Source: CAYOEJ01 sp964403015 (lineage in GTDB: Bacteria; Actinomycetota; Actinomycetes; Actinomycetales; Actinomycetaceae). From it: a DNA stretch of 64,000 nt. Shown piece after piece: positions 1-8,142 of this stretch (positions are counted from its first letter, which is position 1; each line of letters begins with the position of its first letter). A program made the position numbers and the translations under genes. The stretch covers positions 4,634 to 68,633 of the forward strand of contig CAYOEJ010000007.1 in NCBI GenBank assembly GCA_964403015.1, read 5' to 3'. A model generated the notes under the pieces. It made no database searches. It had not been told where the DNA came from and saw only the letters and a list, made by a program, of their open reading frames with translations.

Positions 1-1
1 C

Positions 2-562
2 ACCAAGCTCTATATCGTCTTCGCCGACGACCCCAAACTTGTGGACTTCTTCAAGCTGCTCCTCGCCCAGCGCGGCGCTGCCGAGGCTGTGTATCCGCTC
101 CCGCACACGGTTGCCGCCGATGGTTGGCGCGAATGGGTACCATTCCCGGGCAGCGAGCTATCTGAAGTGCTTGGATCTCTGCGCAATTACTTTCGGCAGA
201 AGATCTACGCGGCCCAGGTTGAAGCGATGCACAAGTGGGGTGAGTTTGGCGAGCTTAAGGCGTTCGCACCACGTCGGCTGAAGAGCGGTGAGCGCGTCTC
301 GGCAACCGAATGGGACGCCACCGACTCCCGCGGATCCATCCCCCAGACCGACTTCATCACCTTCACCCGTCAGCCATCGCCACATCCGTGGGAAGAGGTG
401 GTTCCGGTGTCGATTACGGTCCGCTCACACGTGGCCCGCGAGCTTTGGCCCGCCGGCTTCACAAAGGACGACGACGCTTGGCCGCCTCGCTGGGAGGTCA
501 ACGGATTCCCCGACGACGACACGCTTAACAAGCTCAAAGACGCCACCGGACGAGACTTCTAG
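2..562 (+). CDS. Hypothetical protein, 3' part only (start lies left of the window)
   Basis: An open frame runs from the first bases of the window to a TAG at 560-562, so the N-terminus is missing. The visible 186 residues are soluble, rich in Trp, Pro and charged residues, with no transmembrane segment and no motif I recognise. I cannot assign a family. Codon use looks like that of the neighbours, which supports real coding. The last seven codons and the stop are duplicated just downstream as an imperfect 23-bp tandem repeat. Confidence 0.6.
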   Translation, partial: TKLYIVFADDPKLVDFFKLLLAQRGAAEAVYPLPHTVAADGWREWVPFPGSELSEVLGSLRNYFRQKIYAAQVEAMHKWGEFGELKAFAPRRLKSGERVSATEWDATDSRGSIPQTDFITFTRQPSPHPWEEVVPVSITVRSHVARELWPAGFTKDDDAWPPRWEVNGFPDDDTLNKLKDATGRDF

Positions 563-586
563 GCGCCACCGGACGCGACGTCTAGG
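541..586. repeat. 23-bp imperfect tandem repeat spanning a stop codon
   Basis: Positions 541-563 and 564-586 are two copies of a 23-bp unit beginning CGCCACCGGACG and ending TCTAGG, with two mismatches. The first copy contains the last codons and TAG of the preceding gene; the second is non-coding. It looks like a local slippage duplication. Confidence 0.8.
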
Positions 587-648
587 CGCTGGGCCCGCTG
601 AGAGAGGCACGAACCGCGCACAGCACCAGGGAAGCTGCCCCAGACCGC

Positions 649-1869
649 CTACTTCTTCTTCGCGTAGAAGCGTCCAAGTGTTTCAGCTTTGAAGTCGGCG
701 TAGGTTCCATCCCCGATGGAATTCCGGATCGCGTCGACGAGCTTGACCGTGAAGTACTCGTTATGAATCGTACACAGGGTATTGGCGATCATTTCTTTCG
801 CCTTAAACACGTGATGGATGTAAGCCTTCGTGTAGTGGGTGCAGGTGTAGCATTCACACCCCTCAACGAGGGGCGAGTAATCCCGCTTGAACTGGGCTCG
901 GTTCGCATTGAAGCGCCCATCGGGCGAGTAAATAGCCGCATTGCGAGCCACTCGAGAAGGGTTAACGCAGTCGAACGTATCTGCTCCCGCTTCGATCGCG
1001 ACAAAGAGGTCGTCCGGCTCAGAGATACCAAGCAGGTGACGAGCGCGATTCTCGGGTAGCTCCTCGCTCACCCAACCCACGATTGTTCCTAGACGCTCCT
1101 TTTCTAGAGCACCACCGATTCCGAATCCGTCAAAGCTCTGGCCGTCTATCTCCATCGCGCCGAGATCACGTGCTGCCTTTCGCCGCAGATCCTCATACTG
1201 CGCGCCTTGGATGACGCCAAACAGCTGCTGATATGGCTTTCCCACACGCTCTTCGGTGAGCTTCTTATGCGCCACCAAGCAGCGCTCCGCCCACAGCCTC
1301 GTCCGCTCCAGAGATTCTTCCTGGTATCCGCGCGAGTTCATGAGGGTGGTCAGTTCATCGAACGCAAAGATGATGTCCGCGCCAAGCTCATGCTGAATCT
1401 GCATGGAGACTTCAGGCGTGAAGCGGTGCTTATCGCCGTTTAAGTGCGAACGGAACCAGACGCCGTCGTCGTCAACGTTTGCCAAGCGCTCCTTGTTGGG
1501 CGCCACGGCGTCGTCGGCAACAACCTTTCCGGAAAACTCCTCGGACAGCACCTTCTTGAACCCCGAACCGAGGGACATCACTTGGAAGCCGCCGGAGTCG
1601 GTGTACGTGGGACCGGGCCAATTCATAAACTTTCCGAGCCCGCCGGCGCCGTCGACGACGTCGGGGCCGGGCTGGAGGTAGAGGTGGTACGCGTTTGCTA
1701 GAACAGCTTGCGCACCAACTTCTGCCACGGATTCCGGCAGTACGGCCTTCACAGTCGCCTTGGTTCCTACCGGGATAAAGGCGGGTGTGTGGATATCGCC
1801 GTGCGGGGTGTGGATGGTGCCGGTGCGGCCGAGGTGGCCATCGAGCCGGGTCTTGATGTCAAAGGTCAT
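649..1869 (-). CDS. tgt: tRNA-guanine(34) transglycosylase
   Basis: Replaces guanine 34 of GUN-anticodon tRNAs (Asp, Asn, His, Tyr) with a 7-deazaguanine base, the key step of queuosine modification. At 406 residues it has the expected length. The sequence shows the general-base motif TDSGGFQVMSLG (Asp about 91), the FDE stretch, GIGGALEKE, the nucleophile motif DTFDCVNPSRVARNA, and a C-terminal zinc site CxCxxC followed by His. Its ATG overlaps the stop of the upstream transporter gene by four bases (ATGA), so the two are translationally coupled. No other queuosine-biosynthesis gene is present in the window, which fits a salvage route. Identification is secure. Confidence 0.97.
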   Translation of the reverse strand: MTFDIKTRLDGHLGRTGTIHTPHGDIHTPAFIPVGTKATVKAVLPESVAEVGAQAVLANAYHLYLQPGPDVVDGAGGLGKFMNWPGPTYTDSGGFQVMSLGSGFKKVLSEEFSGKVVADDAVAPNKERLANVDDDGVWFRSHLNGDKHRFTPEVSMQIQHELGADIIFAFDELTTLMNSRGYQEESLERTRLWAERCLVAHKKLTEERVGKPYQQLFGVIQGAQYEDLRRKAARDLGAMEIDGQSFDGFGIGGALEKERLGTIVGWVSEELPENRARHLLGISEPDDLFVAIEAGADTFDCVNPSRVARNAAIYSPDGRFNANRAQFKRDYSPLVEGCECYTCTHYTKAYIHHVFKAKEMIANTLCTIHNEYFTVKLVDAIRNSIGDGTYADFKAETLGRFYAKKK

Positions 1870-2549
1870 GGGTTAACTGTAACCGCAGGTTCGTTGCGCT
1901 TGATCCAGCCAACAGCCGCGTAGGTCACTGGTAGCAAAAGGGCCTCAACCGCAACCTTGTAGATAAAGCCGACCACGAGGAGGTTGAGAATCGTGGCTCC
2001 GCTGACGACGCCGATCCATGCGATGACACAAAAAATGATGGTGTCGGCGAGTTCACCCACGACCGTTGATCCCATGAGCCGCGCCCACAGATGCTTTTCT
2101 CCCCAACGGTCTTTGATACGGGTGAGCACCCACGCGTTAAGCAATTGGCCCACGATATATCCGCACAAGGAGGCGAGCACGAATCGGGGAACGACACCGA
2201 GAACAGCCTCAAAGGCCGCTTGGTTTTCATAGGACGAGTCCGGTGGTGCTTGGATGATCAGCCAGAACACAAGTGACGCCATCGCAGACGCCACGAAACC
2301 GAGGATGATCGCCCGGCGGGCAGCTTTAAATCCGTAGACTTCCGCAAGAATGTCACCGAGCACGTAGGTGAGCGGGAAGAGGATTGCTCCACCGTCAAAG
2401 ACGAGGTTGCCGATACCGATGAGCTTGGTCGCTCCGATATTCGACAGGAGGAGGAAGGCTACGAACAGAACCGCGATGATATCGAAATAGCTGCGGTGCA
2501 GTGGAACGTACTTCGGGGCAGAACCCGCTGTGGGGTGTGCAGATGACAT
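1866..2549 (-). CDS. yhhQ: YhhQ/VUT-family queuosine-precursor transporter
   Basis: Integral membrane protein of about 227 residues with six or so hydrophobic segments, including a conserved stretch reading GGAILFPLTYVLGDILAEVYG, which is typical of the YhhQ (DUF165) family that imports 7-deazaguanine precursors such as preQ0/preQ1. It lies immediately upstream of tgt with a 4-base ATGA overlap, so import and tRNA insertion are made together. The start chosen is the ATG at 2549, which has GGAGA seven bases upstream; an in-frame TTG twelve bases further upstream has no comparable ribosome binding site. Which precursor is carried cannot be read from sequence. Confidence 0.92.
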   Translation of the reverse strand: MSSAHPTAGSAPKYVPLHRSYFDIIAVLFVAFLLLSNIGATKLIGIGNLVFDGGAILFPLTYVLGDILAEVYGFKAARRAIILGFVASAMASLVFWLIIQAPPDSSYENQAAFEAVLGVVPRFVLASLCGYIVGQLLNAWVLTRIKDRWGEKHLWARLMGSTVVGELADTIIFCVIAWIGVVSGATILNLLVVGFIYKVAVEALLLPVTYAAVGWIKRNEPAVTVNP

Positions 2550-2580
2550 GACGGTCTCCAAAAGATCTCAGGGAAACTCG

Positions 2581-2601
2581 CCAGGCGCTGCCACCACCTG
2601 G
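2581..2601 (-). promoter_or_regulatory. Small inverted repeat in the leader of the yhhQ-tgt operon
   Basis: CCAGG at 2581-2585 pairs with CCTGG at 2597-2601 about 30 bases upstream of the yhhQ start, giving a short hairpin in the mRNA leader. PreQ1 sensors often precede this gene family, but I cannot match the sequence to a known preQ1 aptamer, so only a hairpin is claimed. Confidence 0.25.
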
Positions 2602-2708
2602 ACGCGGGATCGACCAAGAGGGCGATACCCGTGGAGACGATCGCTCGCGCTCCGCCGATTATGCTAGCAAAGGTTAGAAGGTTGCGACCAATGCATGTGA
2701 CGCGTCAG

Positions 2709-2999
2709 TTACTCCTGAGCGAGCAGGTCAGCGTACTGACTGTTGTCAGAAATGAACTTCGCAATGAAGCTGCACTGTGGGATTACCGTGCGGTCGCCAC
2801 GCTCGCTCAAGTCATCGAGCGCCTTCTTCGCGAGCGCGCTCGCAATACCTTGACCGCCGAATTCCTCACGGACGACCGTGTGGGTGAATGTCACGGTCTC
2901 GCCGTCGTCGATGTACTGGCAAAAACCCAGCACCTCGTCGTCGCGAACGGCCCGGTATTCAAGGCGAGCCTCGTCGTGCTCGATCTTGTAGTCAGTCAT
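2709..2999 (-). CDS. Small GNAT-type N-acetyltransferase (YidJ/COG2388 family)
   Basis: A 96-residue protein matching the short GNAT-like family with the pattern TFTHTVVREEFGGQGIASAL, where the Q/GxGxA-type acetyl-CoA loop is visible, followed by a helix and a conserved C-terminal CSFIAKFI stretch. Families of this size consist of the core GNAT fold only; substrates are mostly unknown. It follows the DUF4261 gene on the same strand after 23 bases and may be co-transcribed with it. The family call is firm; the substrate is not known. Confidence 0.88.
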   Translation of the reverse strand: MTDYKIEHDEARLEYRAVRDDEVLGFCQYIDDGETVTFTHTVVREEFGGQGIASALAKKALDDLSERGDRTVIPQCSFIAKFISDNSQYADLLAQE

Positions 3000-3022
3000 G
3001 GTTGTCCAATCGTTTGTGGGGT

Positions 3023-3856
3023 TCAGAAGCCAATTCTGATGACGGTGGCGCCATCGGAGTCCGAGACTTCTTGGGTGATATCGAGCGACTCGTCCTTTGT
3101 ATAGCCGAGCGTTTGGCCGGGAAGAAGGTAGGTGTCGCTGGTGACGATGTAGTTGGCCACGTTGGCGAGGAAGTTATAGACGTCCTCCCCCGATCTCTTA
3201 GAGTCGATAACCTCGAGATCCAGGTGCCCAAAGTTACCCAATCCCAAGGTGCGGGCTCGGGTCAACGCTGGTTGGTGAAGACGGATGTTGATCCACAACG
3301 GCATGGGAGCTTGCCCCTTCGTCAACATCTCGGAAAGCTCCGTAATCATTGCGGGCGGCTGCATAACACCCATTTCGTACCGGTACACGCCGAGCGCCGC
3401 CGGCTCACGCATCAGTGCATCCATGACCTCGGTATAAACAACGTGCGCCGACAGCATGCGATGACGCTTCTTGACTTCCTTGAGATTGTTTCCGACGCCG
3501 GTGTCCTCACCTGCGATCTTTCCTTCCATTGCGCCCGCTTCGGGGGCATAGAAGGTCGCTGCCACGTGGAATCGGTGAAGAGGGAGCTGGCCTTCCTCAA
3601 TCACAAGGCCGTGATTGATGGGGCTGAGCATGACCTGAATGCCCTCAATGGCAAAATGCAGAATATCTCCGCTCGGTGCCGCAGGGTTGTTGGGATCCGG
3701 TTCGACCGTTGACCAAGTGGGTTCAATCTTCTCATTCCACAGGTCTCCCAAACGGGTCACTGCCGCTTCAACGTCGATGGGCGCCTTATACAGTGCCGCG
3801 GCGGATAGAAACTCCGGTGCCGTTGGGTGAATTGCTGATATACCGAGCTGCTCCAT
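3023..3856 (-). CDS. DUF4261 domain-containing protein
   Basis: About 277 residues, soluble, with no signal peptide. The C-terminal third carries the hallmark arrangement of DUF4261 (residues reading NYIVTSDTYLLPGQTLGYT, then a strand ending TVIRIGF). The function of the family is unknown. I chose the ATG at 3856 because it is preceded by a G-rich stretch and because the upstream extension to 4003 is low in coding character. It runs into the small GNAT gene with only 23 bases between them. Confidence 0.75.
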   Translation of the reverse strand: MEQLGISAIHPTAPEFLSAAALYKAPIDVEAAVTRLGDLWNEKIEPTWSTVEPDPNNPAAPSGDILHFAIEGIQVMLSPINHGLVIEEGQLPLHRFHVAATFYAPEAGAMEGKIAGEDTGVGNNLKEVKKRHRMLSAHVVYTEVMDALMREPAALGVYRYEMGVMQPPAMITELSEMLTKGQAPMPLWINIRLHQPALTRARTLGLGNFGHLDLEVIDSKRSGEDVYNFLANVANYIVTSDTYLLPGQTLGYTKDESLDITQEVSDSDGATVIRIGF

Positions 3857-4265
3857 GCCCCCCAGTCTAGAGGGCGAGCCGCTGACGGGCGACGCCGCAG
3901 CCCCAGATAACGCTGAACGCTGATCGTAAAATGAGACTGGCTGGCACGAGAGGACAGCAAACTCCTCGTACCAGCCAGTTAAAGGTCGGGATCGAAATCG
4001 CACCGCTCACCTCAGTTTGATTTCGATATAGCCCCAACCCGCGCACGTCTTGCGACGGCGCAAGCCCTACATCATTCCTAACACAACTCTCTGCTGCAAT
4101 CACACAATGTGGTGTCGGACTCGGCGAATCGGATGCTCACGCATAATTGAATGATTCCGAATTAGCCGATTTCAGTGTACCGTGGCCAAACACTATGTCA
4201 AGACATTTTGCATGCGTCGTTACCCACAACACACCGGTTCGTCCCTGCTAGGCGAGAGTAGGAGA
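3857..4265. other. 409-bp gene-free spacer with three successive inverted repeats
   Basis: No convincing reading frame is present. Three inverted repeats follow each other: 3936-3954 with 3963-3979 (core ACTGGCTGG/CCAGCCAGT, one mismatch and a bulge); 3991-3999 with 4019-4027 (ATCGAAATC/GATTTCGAT); and 4121-4133 with 4156-4169 (TCGGCGAATCGGA with TCCGAATTAGCCGA). The first may end transcription from the CoA-disulfide reductase operon, which reads toward it. The others could be operators or a structured RNA; nothing identifies them. Confidence 0.6.
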
Positions 4266-6023
4266 TTACCTTGCAAACTGACCTAGCCTTTCAGCCGTGC
4301 GCAGCGATGTTGCCCCGCCCGCGATATTGAACGCCTCGATACCGCTGTTGACCAAAATTCTCTGCGCAAGGTATGACCGCACTCCTGAGGCGCAGTGAAC
4401 GAAGACGTAATCGTTTCCTGCCCATTCGCGAACCTCATCGATCCGGTCGCGAAGTTCCGGGAGGGGAACATTGAGCGAATCTGACAACGACCATTGCGCC
4501 ACCTCACCCGGGTTACGCACGTCGAGAATTTTGCCGCGCTCACGGGCTTCGTCTAGCTTGTCAGGCTGCCATTGTGGGGCAAAGCCATCGAGCACGTTCT
4601 CTGCCACGAAACCGAGCATGTTCACCGGGTCTTTTGCCGCACCGACAGGAGGTGAATACGTCAGCTCAAGCTGGGCAATGTCACCGGCGGTCATTCCGGC
4701 ACGGATGGCGGTCGCTAGAACATCGATGCGCTTGTCTACTCCGGCCTTACCAACCGCCTGAGCCCCGAGGAGCTTCTTGGAGTCCACATCGAAGAAGCCA
4801 AGGATGTGCACCGTTTCTGCACCGGGATAGTAGCCGGCATGGTGGGCGGCGTGAATACGCACAACCTCATAGTTCGTCCCATTCGCGTCGAGCTCTCGAC
4901 GCGTGGCGCCCGTGACCGCAGCGTACTGATCGAAGACCCTCACCACAGCCGTGCGAAGTACCGGCGGTTGTGCCGACACCGATCGGCCCAACATCGCATC
5001 AGCAACCGTGCGACCCTGGCGGTTTGCTGGCCCCGCAAGCATGACGGATCCAGATTCACCCCATGAGAACGGCACCTCGATGACGTCACCCGCGGCCCAA
5101 ATATGTGGATCCGAGGTCCGGAGGTCAGAGCCAACGACAACCGCTCCTCTCTCGGTGAGGTCAAGGCCCGCTTCTTTGGCAAGCTCGCTATTGGGGCGTA
5201 CGCCCACGGACATGACCACGACGTCAGCCCGAACACTTTCTCCCGTAGACAGGCCAATAACCACGGCCCCATCTTCCGGGGATGCCTCTTGTTCAGCCGG
5301 TCGCACGGTGAAAGAGTCCGCAGCAGAATTACTTCGAGCATCCTTCACATCAGAAATAGATTCCGCAGCGGCGTTCAGGTGCAACCGCACTCCGCGGGCT
5401 TCCAGCTCGTCGCCGAGATACAGCGATAGATCCACATCGAGCGGCGGAAGCACGTGATCTGCGAGGTCAATCAAATCCACCTCGAAACCGCGATGTACAA
5501 GCGCTTCGACAGTCTCCAGGCCAATAAAGCCCGCACCAAGAACGGCGGCTCGAGGTTTGCGGCCAGCAACCTTGGCCTTCTCGATTGCGCTCTGCGCACG
5601 CTCAATTAGCCCGTCAAGCTCAGGCACCGTGCGCAACGTGGAAACAGCCGGGTGATCAGCACCCTTGATATTCGGCACGATGGGGGCGGCGCCGGTGGTG
5701 ATCAAAAGCTTGTCATAAGGAACGCTCTCTGATCCGTTCGGACCTTCCACGTCTACCGTCTTGTCTTCGCGGTTAATACGAATCGCACTCGTATTGATGC
5801 GAACGTCCAAGTTCGCGCGCTCACGCAAGCTCGCGGGCGTGTGAAGCAGGAGGTCATCACGCTCTTCAATCTCACCGGCAAGGTGATAGGGCAAGCCACA
5901 GTTCGCGAACGATACATAATTGCCCGCCTCGAGCACCACAATGTTGGCGGATTCATCGATCCGCCGCATTCGCGCAGCCGCCGACATTCCGGCTGCTACG
6001 CCACCAATAATGACGATATTCAT
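4266..6023 (-). CDS. CoA-disulfide reductase / rhodanese fusion (CoA-persulfide reductase type)
   Basis: A flavoprotein of 585 residues. The N-terminal FAD-binding motif IGGVAAGMSAAARMRR is followed by the single active-site cysteine in SFANCGLPYH (Cys about 42), a central NAD(P)H site (AVLGAGFIGLET), a dimerisation domain, and a C-terminal rhodanese domain with the active loop HCASGVRS. Family members reduce CoA disulfide, CoA persulfide or polysulfide, and the fused rhodanese handles sulfane sulfur. The ATG at 6023 has GGGAGA seven bases upstream and lies 29 bases after a CstR-like repressor gene, so the pair forms one operon. An insert of about 25 residues rich in Asp, Ser and Glu sits near residue 225. 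The persulfide role is inferred from the fusion and the neighbour. Confidence 0.9.
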   Translation of the reverse strand: MNIVIIGGVAAGMSAAARMRRIDESANIVVLEAGNYVSFANCGLPYHLAGEIEERDDLLLHTPASLRERANLDVRINTSAIRINREDKTVDVEGPNGSESVPYDKLLITTGAAPIVPNIKGADHPAVSTLRTVPELDGLIERAQSAIEKAKVAGRKPRAAVLGAGFIGLETVEALVHRGFEVDLIDLADHVLPPLDVDLSLYLGDELEARGVRLHLNAAAESISDVKDARSNSAADSFTVRPAEQEASPEDGAVVIGLSTGESVRADVVVMSVGVRPNSELAKEAGLDLTERGAVVVGSDLRTSDPHIWAAGDVIEVPFSWGESGSVMLAGPANRQGRTVADAMLGRSVSAQPPVLRTAVVRVFDQYAAVTGATRRELDANGTNYEVVRIHAAHHAGYYPGAETVHILGFFDVDSKKLLGAQAVGKAGVDKRIDVLATAIRAGMTAGDIAQLELTYSPPVGAAKDPVNMLGFVAENVLDGFAPQWQPDKLDEARERGKILDVRNPGEVAQWSLSDSLNVPLPELRDRIDEVREWAGNDYVFVHCASGVRSYLAQRILVNSGIEAFNIAGGATSLRTAERLGQFAR

Positions 6024-6052
6024 GAAGGTTTCTCCCACATTCTCAAAAACGA

Positions 6053-6361
6053 TTAGGCAAGCGACATAAAGAGTCGTTCGAGCACGTCACGCGCATTCTC
6101 AGATTCCTCATCGGCTACCTGACAGGCCTGCAGGCCAGCGAGCATCATCGAGAATGCGGCACGGTCCACTGCCTTCGACGAGGCAAGCATCTGCGTGAGG
6201 ATCTCTTGACAGGGCTTTCTCTCATCAATCATTCGGATGACCGCCCCGAGTTGGCCTTGTGCTCGCGACAGGCGGTTGCGAATCTTCGCCAGTTCGTCTG
6301 CCGAGATCGCAGCTTCAGAACCTTCGATAACTGGGCTTGGTAACGCTGAAACGTTCGACAT
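6053..6361 (-). CDS. cstR: CsoR/CstR-family repressor, persulfide-sensor (CstR) type
   Basis: A 102-residue all-helical DUF156 protein. CsoR copper sensors use Cys, His and Cys ligands. Here the two cysteines are present (Cys51 in KPCQEILTQ and Cys80 in LAGLQAC, 29 residues apart), but the position of the copper-binding His is Gly76. Loss of that His with retention of the cysteine pair is the pattern of CstR, which forms polysulfide bridges between the cysteines and then releases DNA. The gene leads an operon with a CoA-disulfide reductase/rhodanese, the expected target. A 7-2-7 operator lies in its own promoter. The start at 6361 has GGAAAGAGA upstream. The sensor type is inference; the family is certain. 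Confidence 0.88.
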   Translation of the reverse strand: MSNVSALPSPVIEGSEAAISADELAKIRNRLSRAQGQLGAVIRMIDERKPCQEILTQMLASSKAVDRAAFSMMLAGLQACQVADEESENARDVLERLFMSLA

Positions 6362-6394
6362 CGAGAGTCTCTTTCCACTAGATCTGATGGCAGT

Positions 6395-6423
6395 AATATA
6401 CCCCTTGGGGTATTGGCTGTCAA
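6395..6423 (-). promoter_or_regulatory. Promoter of the cstR operon with operator inside the -35/-10 spacer
   Basis: On the minus strand TTGACA (plus positions 6418-6423) and TATATT (6395-6400) are separated by exactly 17 bases. The spacer and -10 overlap a near-perfect palindrome at 6398-6413, ATACCCC-TT-GGGGTAT. C-rich/G-rich arms of this kind are the known operator form of the CsoR/CstR family. A tetramer bound here would block RNA polymerase, giving simple autorepression. Confidence 0.85.
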
Positions 6424-6496
6424 TGCCGCCACGTGCAGATACGTCTACCAGCGTAGAATGGGCAGCGATGACACTCATCAACGTAAGGACGAGCTC

Positions 6497-7429
6497 ATGA
6501 CCACCCCCTTCGTCGTCGGCGCATACGCCTCTCTTCCACCTACCCAAGAGGATCAGGAGATGTACTATGCTTCGCTGGCTGAACAACCGTGGGTTCAGGG
6601 GCTCGAAGTTCCGTTCCAAAAGCACCTCCACGAAGATAACGAGTGGCTGGCGAAGAACATGCACGACTCGTTTGTCACGAACGTCCTTACACCGATTCCC
6701 GGTGTGATGTGGCAGCTCGGCGAAGATCCACACTTCGGCTTGGCGTCTCCCGACGAGGGAGGGCGCGCGGCTGCCCTCGACTATCTCCTTAAAGCTTCGT
6801 GGGAAGTCAAGGCCTTCAATGACGCCCTTGGCCGTCAATTCTTTAGCTACCTCGCCATTCATTCGGCCCCACGCAAGCACGCGGACCCCGAAGCGCTACT
6901 CACCTCTCTCGAGGTTGCCGCGGCGTGGGATTGGGACGGCGCTACTCTCATAATCGAACACTGCGACGCCTATGACCCCGAACTGGCCCCACAAAAGGGC
7001 TTCCTCAGTCTGCGAGACGAGCTCGATGTGATCGCGAGGCTCGATACCGGTCCTGTTCTATCGTCGATTAACTGGGGCCGCTCGGCGATCGAGGGCCGCA
7101 CCGCCGAACTCCCGATCCAGCACGTGAAACAAGTTGCCGACGCCGGTGTGCTCGGTGGCGTCATTTTCTCCGGAGCACACGAACTGCCTAACGATTACGG
7201 ACCGCCGTGGATAGATGATCACGTAGCGCTCGATACTGACGAGCCGACGTCGATCATGACGGCTACCCACGTCAAAGATGCGGCCGACGTCGCTCACCAA
7301 GCCGGTGCGCACTATCTGGGAGCGAAGCTCACGCTAAACGAGCACTACACGATCGATGAGCGCCTTGCCATCCTCCGCAATGTTGCCATTGCGGCCGGTG
7401 CGCATTCACCGATCCAAGGTGAAGGCTAG
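6497..7429 (+). CDS. DUF4862 family protein (probable TIM-barrel, sugar-isomerase-like)
   Basis: About 310 residues beginning TTPFVVGAYASLPPTQEDQ, the typical N-terminus of the DUF4862 family, whose predicted fold resembles xylose-isomerase-like TIM barrels. Repeated strand-helix units and conserved His, Glu and Asp residues (LIIEHCDAYDPE, SSINWGRSAIEGR) are compatible with a metal-dependent barrel enzyme. No activity is established. The start at 6497 has AAGGAC seven bases upstream; the longer frame from 6413 would overlap the operator. It is transcribed divergently from cstR, and the CstR operator lies about 85 bases before its start, so it might be a second target. Confidence 0.8.
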   Translation: MTTPFVVGAYASLPPTQEDQEMYYASLAEQPWVQGLEVPFQKHLHEDNEWLAKNMHDSFVTNVLTPIPGVMWQLGEDPHFGLASPDEGGRAAALDYLLKASWEVKAFNDALGRQFFSYLAIHSAPRKHADPEALLTSLEVAAAWDWDGATLIIEHCDAYDPELAPQKGFLSLRDELDVIARLDTGPVLSSINWGRSAIEGRTAELPIQHVKQVADAGVLGGVIFSGAHELPNDYGPPWIDDHVALDTDEPTSIMTATHVKDAADVAHQAGAHYLGAKLTLNEHYTIDERLAILRNVAIAAGAHSPIQGEG

Positions 7430-7490
7430 CGTTCCATTCTCGACTGCGTCAGTCTTGTGAACTCAGGTTCTTGGCCAATCCCGAAAGCGT

Positions 7491-8072
7491 TTAGCTCTCT
7501 TGCTCGTTCGCCTGCGCTAGCTCGTTGAGCTTGCCCAGGACCTCGTGGAGAACCTCCATCGGCTCACCTTCGCTGCGCACTGTAATGCCCGGCTCGTCGT
7601 CTTCGAGCTCTTCGAGAGTGTCGTACTGGGAATTGAGCAATCCGGGTTTCATGTAGTGATTTTTGCGAGCCGCAAGGCGCTCTTCGAGAATTTCACGTGG
7701 CGGGGCCACATGAATGAAGAACGTATCGCCTTGGGATTCGGCAAGCTTCTCCCGATACACGCGCCGCAGCGCCGAACAGGGCACTACCGTGGAGTGACCA
7801 ACCTCGTTCTCCGCATCGGTCCAGCGCCTAATCGAATCAAGCCACGGCCAGCGATCCTCATCAGTAAGAGGGATTCCGTTGCCCATTTGCTCACGCGCTG
7901 CCATCGTGTGGAAGTCATCGCCCTCGGCATAGACATACCCGGTGATACCTGCCAGCATCATCGCGACCGTGGTCTTGCCACAACCGGAGACACCCATCAC
8001 CACGTAGTTGCGAGGCTTTTCAGGTGTGCGAGGAATTGGGTTCTTTTCGATACCACCAGAAAGTTCACTCAT
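7491..8072 (-). CDS. gntK: Gluconokinase, small P-loop type
   Basis: Phosphorylates D-gluconate to 6-phosphogluconate with ATP. The Walker A motif is visible as GVSGCGKTT near the N-terminus, followed by the substrate motif EGDDFH and LTDEDRWPWL, both hallmarks of the GntK family, and the ERLAARKNHYMKPGLLNSQ segment of the lid. Length (193 residues) is normal apart from a 20-residue N-terminal extension. The ATG at 8072 has GGAGG seven bases upstream and is preferred to one twelve bases earlier. A second, unrelated FGGY gluconokinase-like gene lies 6 kb away and the product feeds gnd at 55296. Confidence 0.93.
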   Translation of the reverse strand: MSELSGGIEKNPIPRTPEKPRNYVVMGVSGCGKTTVAMMLAGITGYVYAEGDDFHTMAAREQMGNGIPLTDEDRWPWLDSIRRWTDAENEVGHSTVVPCSALRRVYREKLAESQGDTFFIHVAPPREILEERLAARKNHYMKPGLLNSQYDTLEELEDDEPGITVRSEGEPMEVLHEVLGKLNELAQANEQES

Positions 8073-8142
8073 TTGGGCCTCCATTGGATCAAGTGATATC
8101 CCTATATCTTAGTGAATTCGTTGCCGTATGGTGCCAGTTGCC

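Noticed and set aside
2888..3712. Long plus-strand open frame
   Set aside because: Antisense to the DUF4261 gene, with no family resemblance and odd composition.
6053..6361. Copper-sensing CsoR
   Set aside because: The family is right, but the copper-ligand His is Gly76 and the neighbouring genes handle sulfane sulfur, not copper.
6413..6496. Upstream extension of the DUF4862 protein
   Set aside because: The extra 28 residues begin in the operator/promoter and lack a ribosome binding site; the ATG at 6497 has one.
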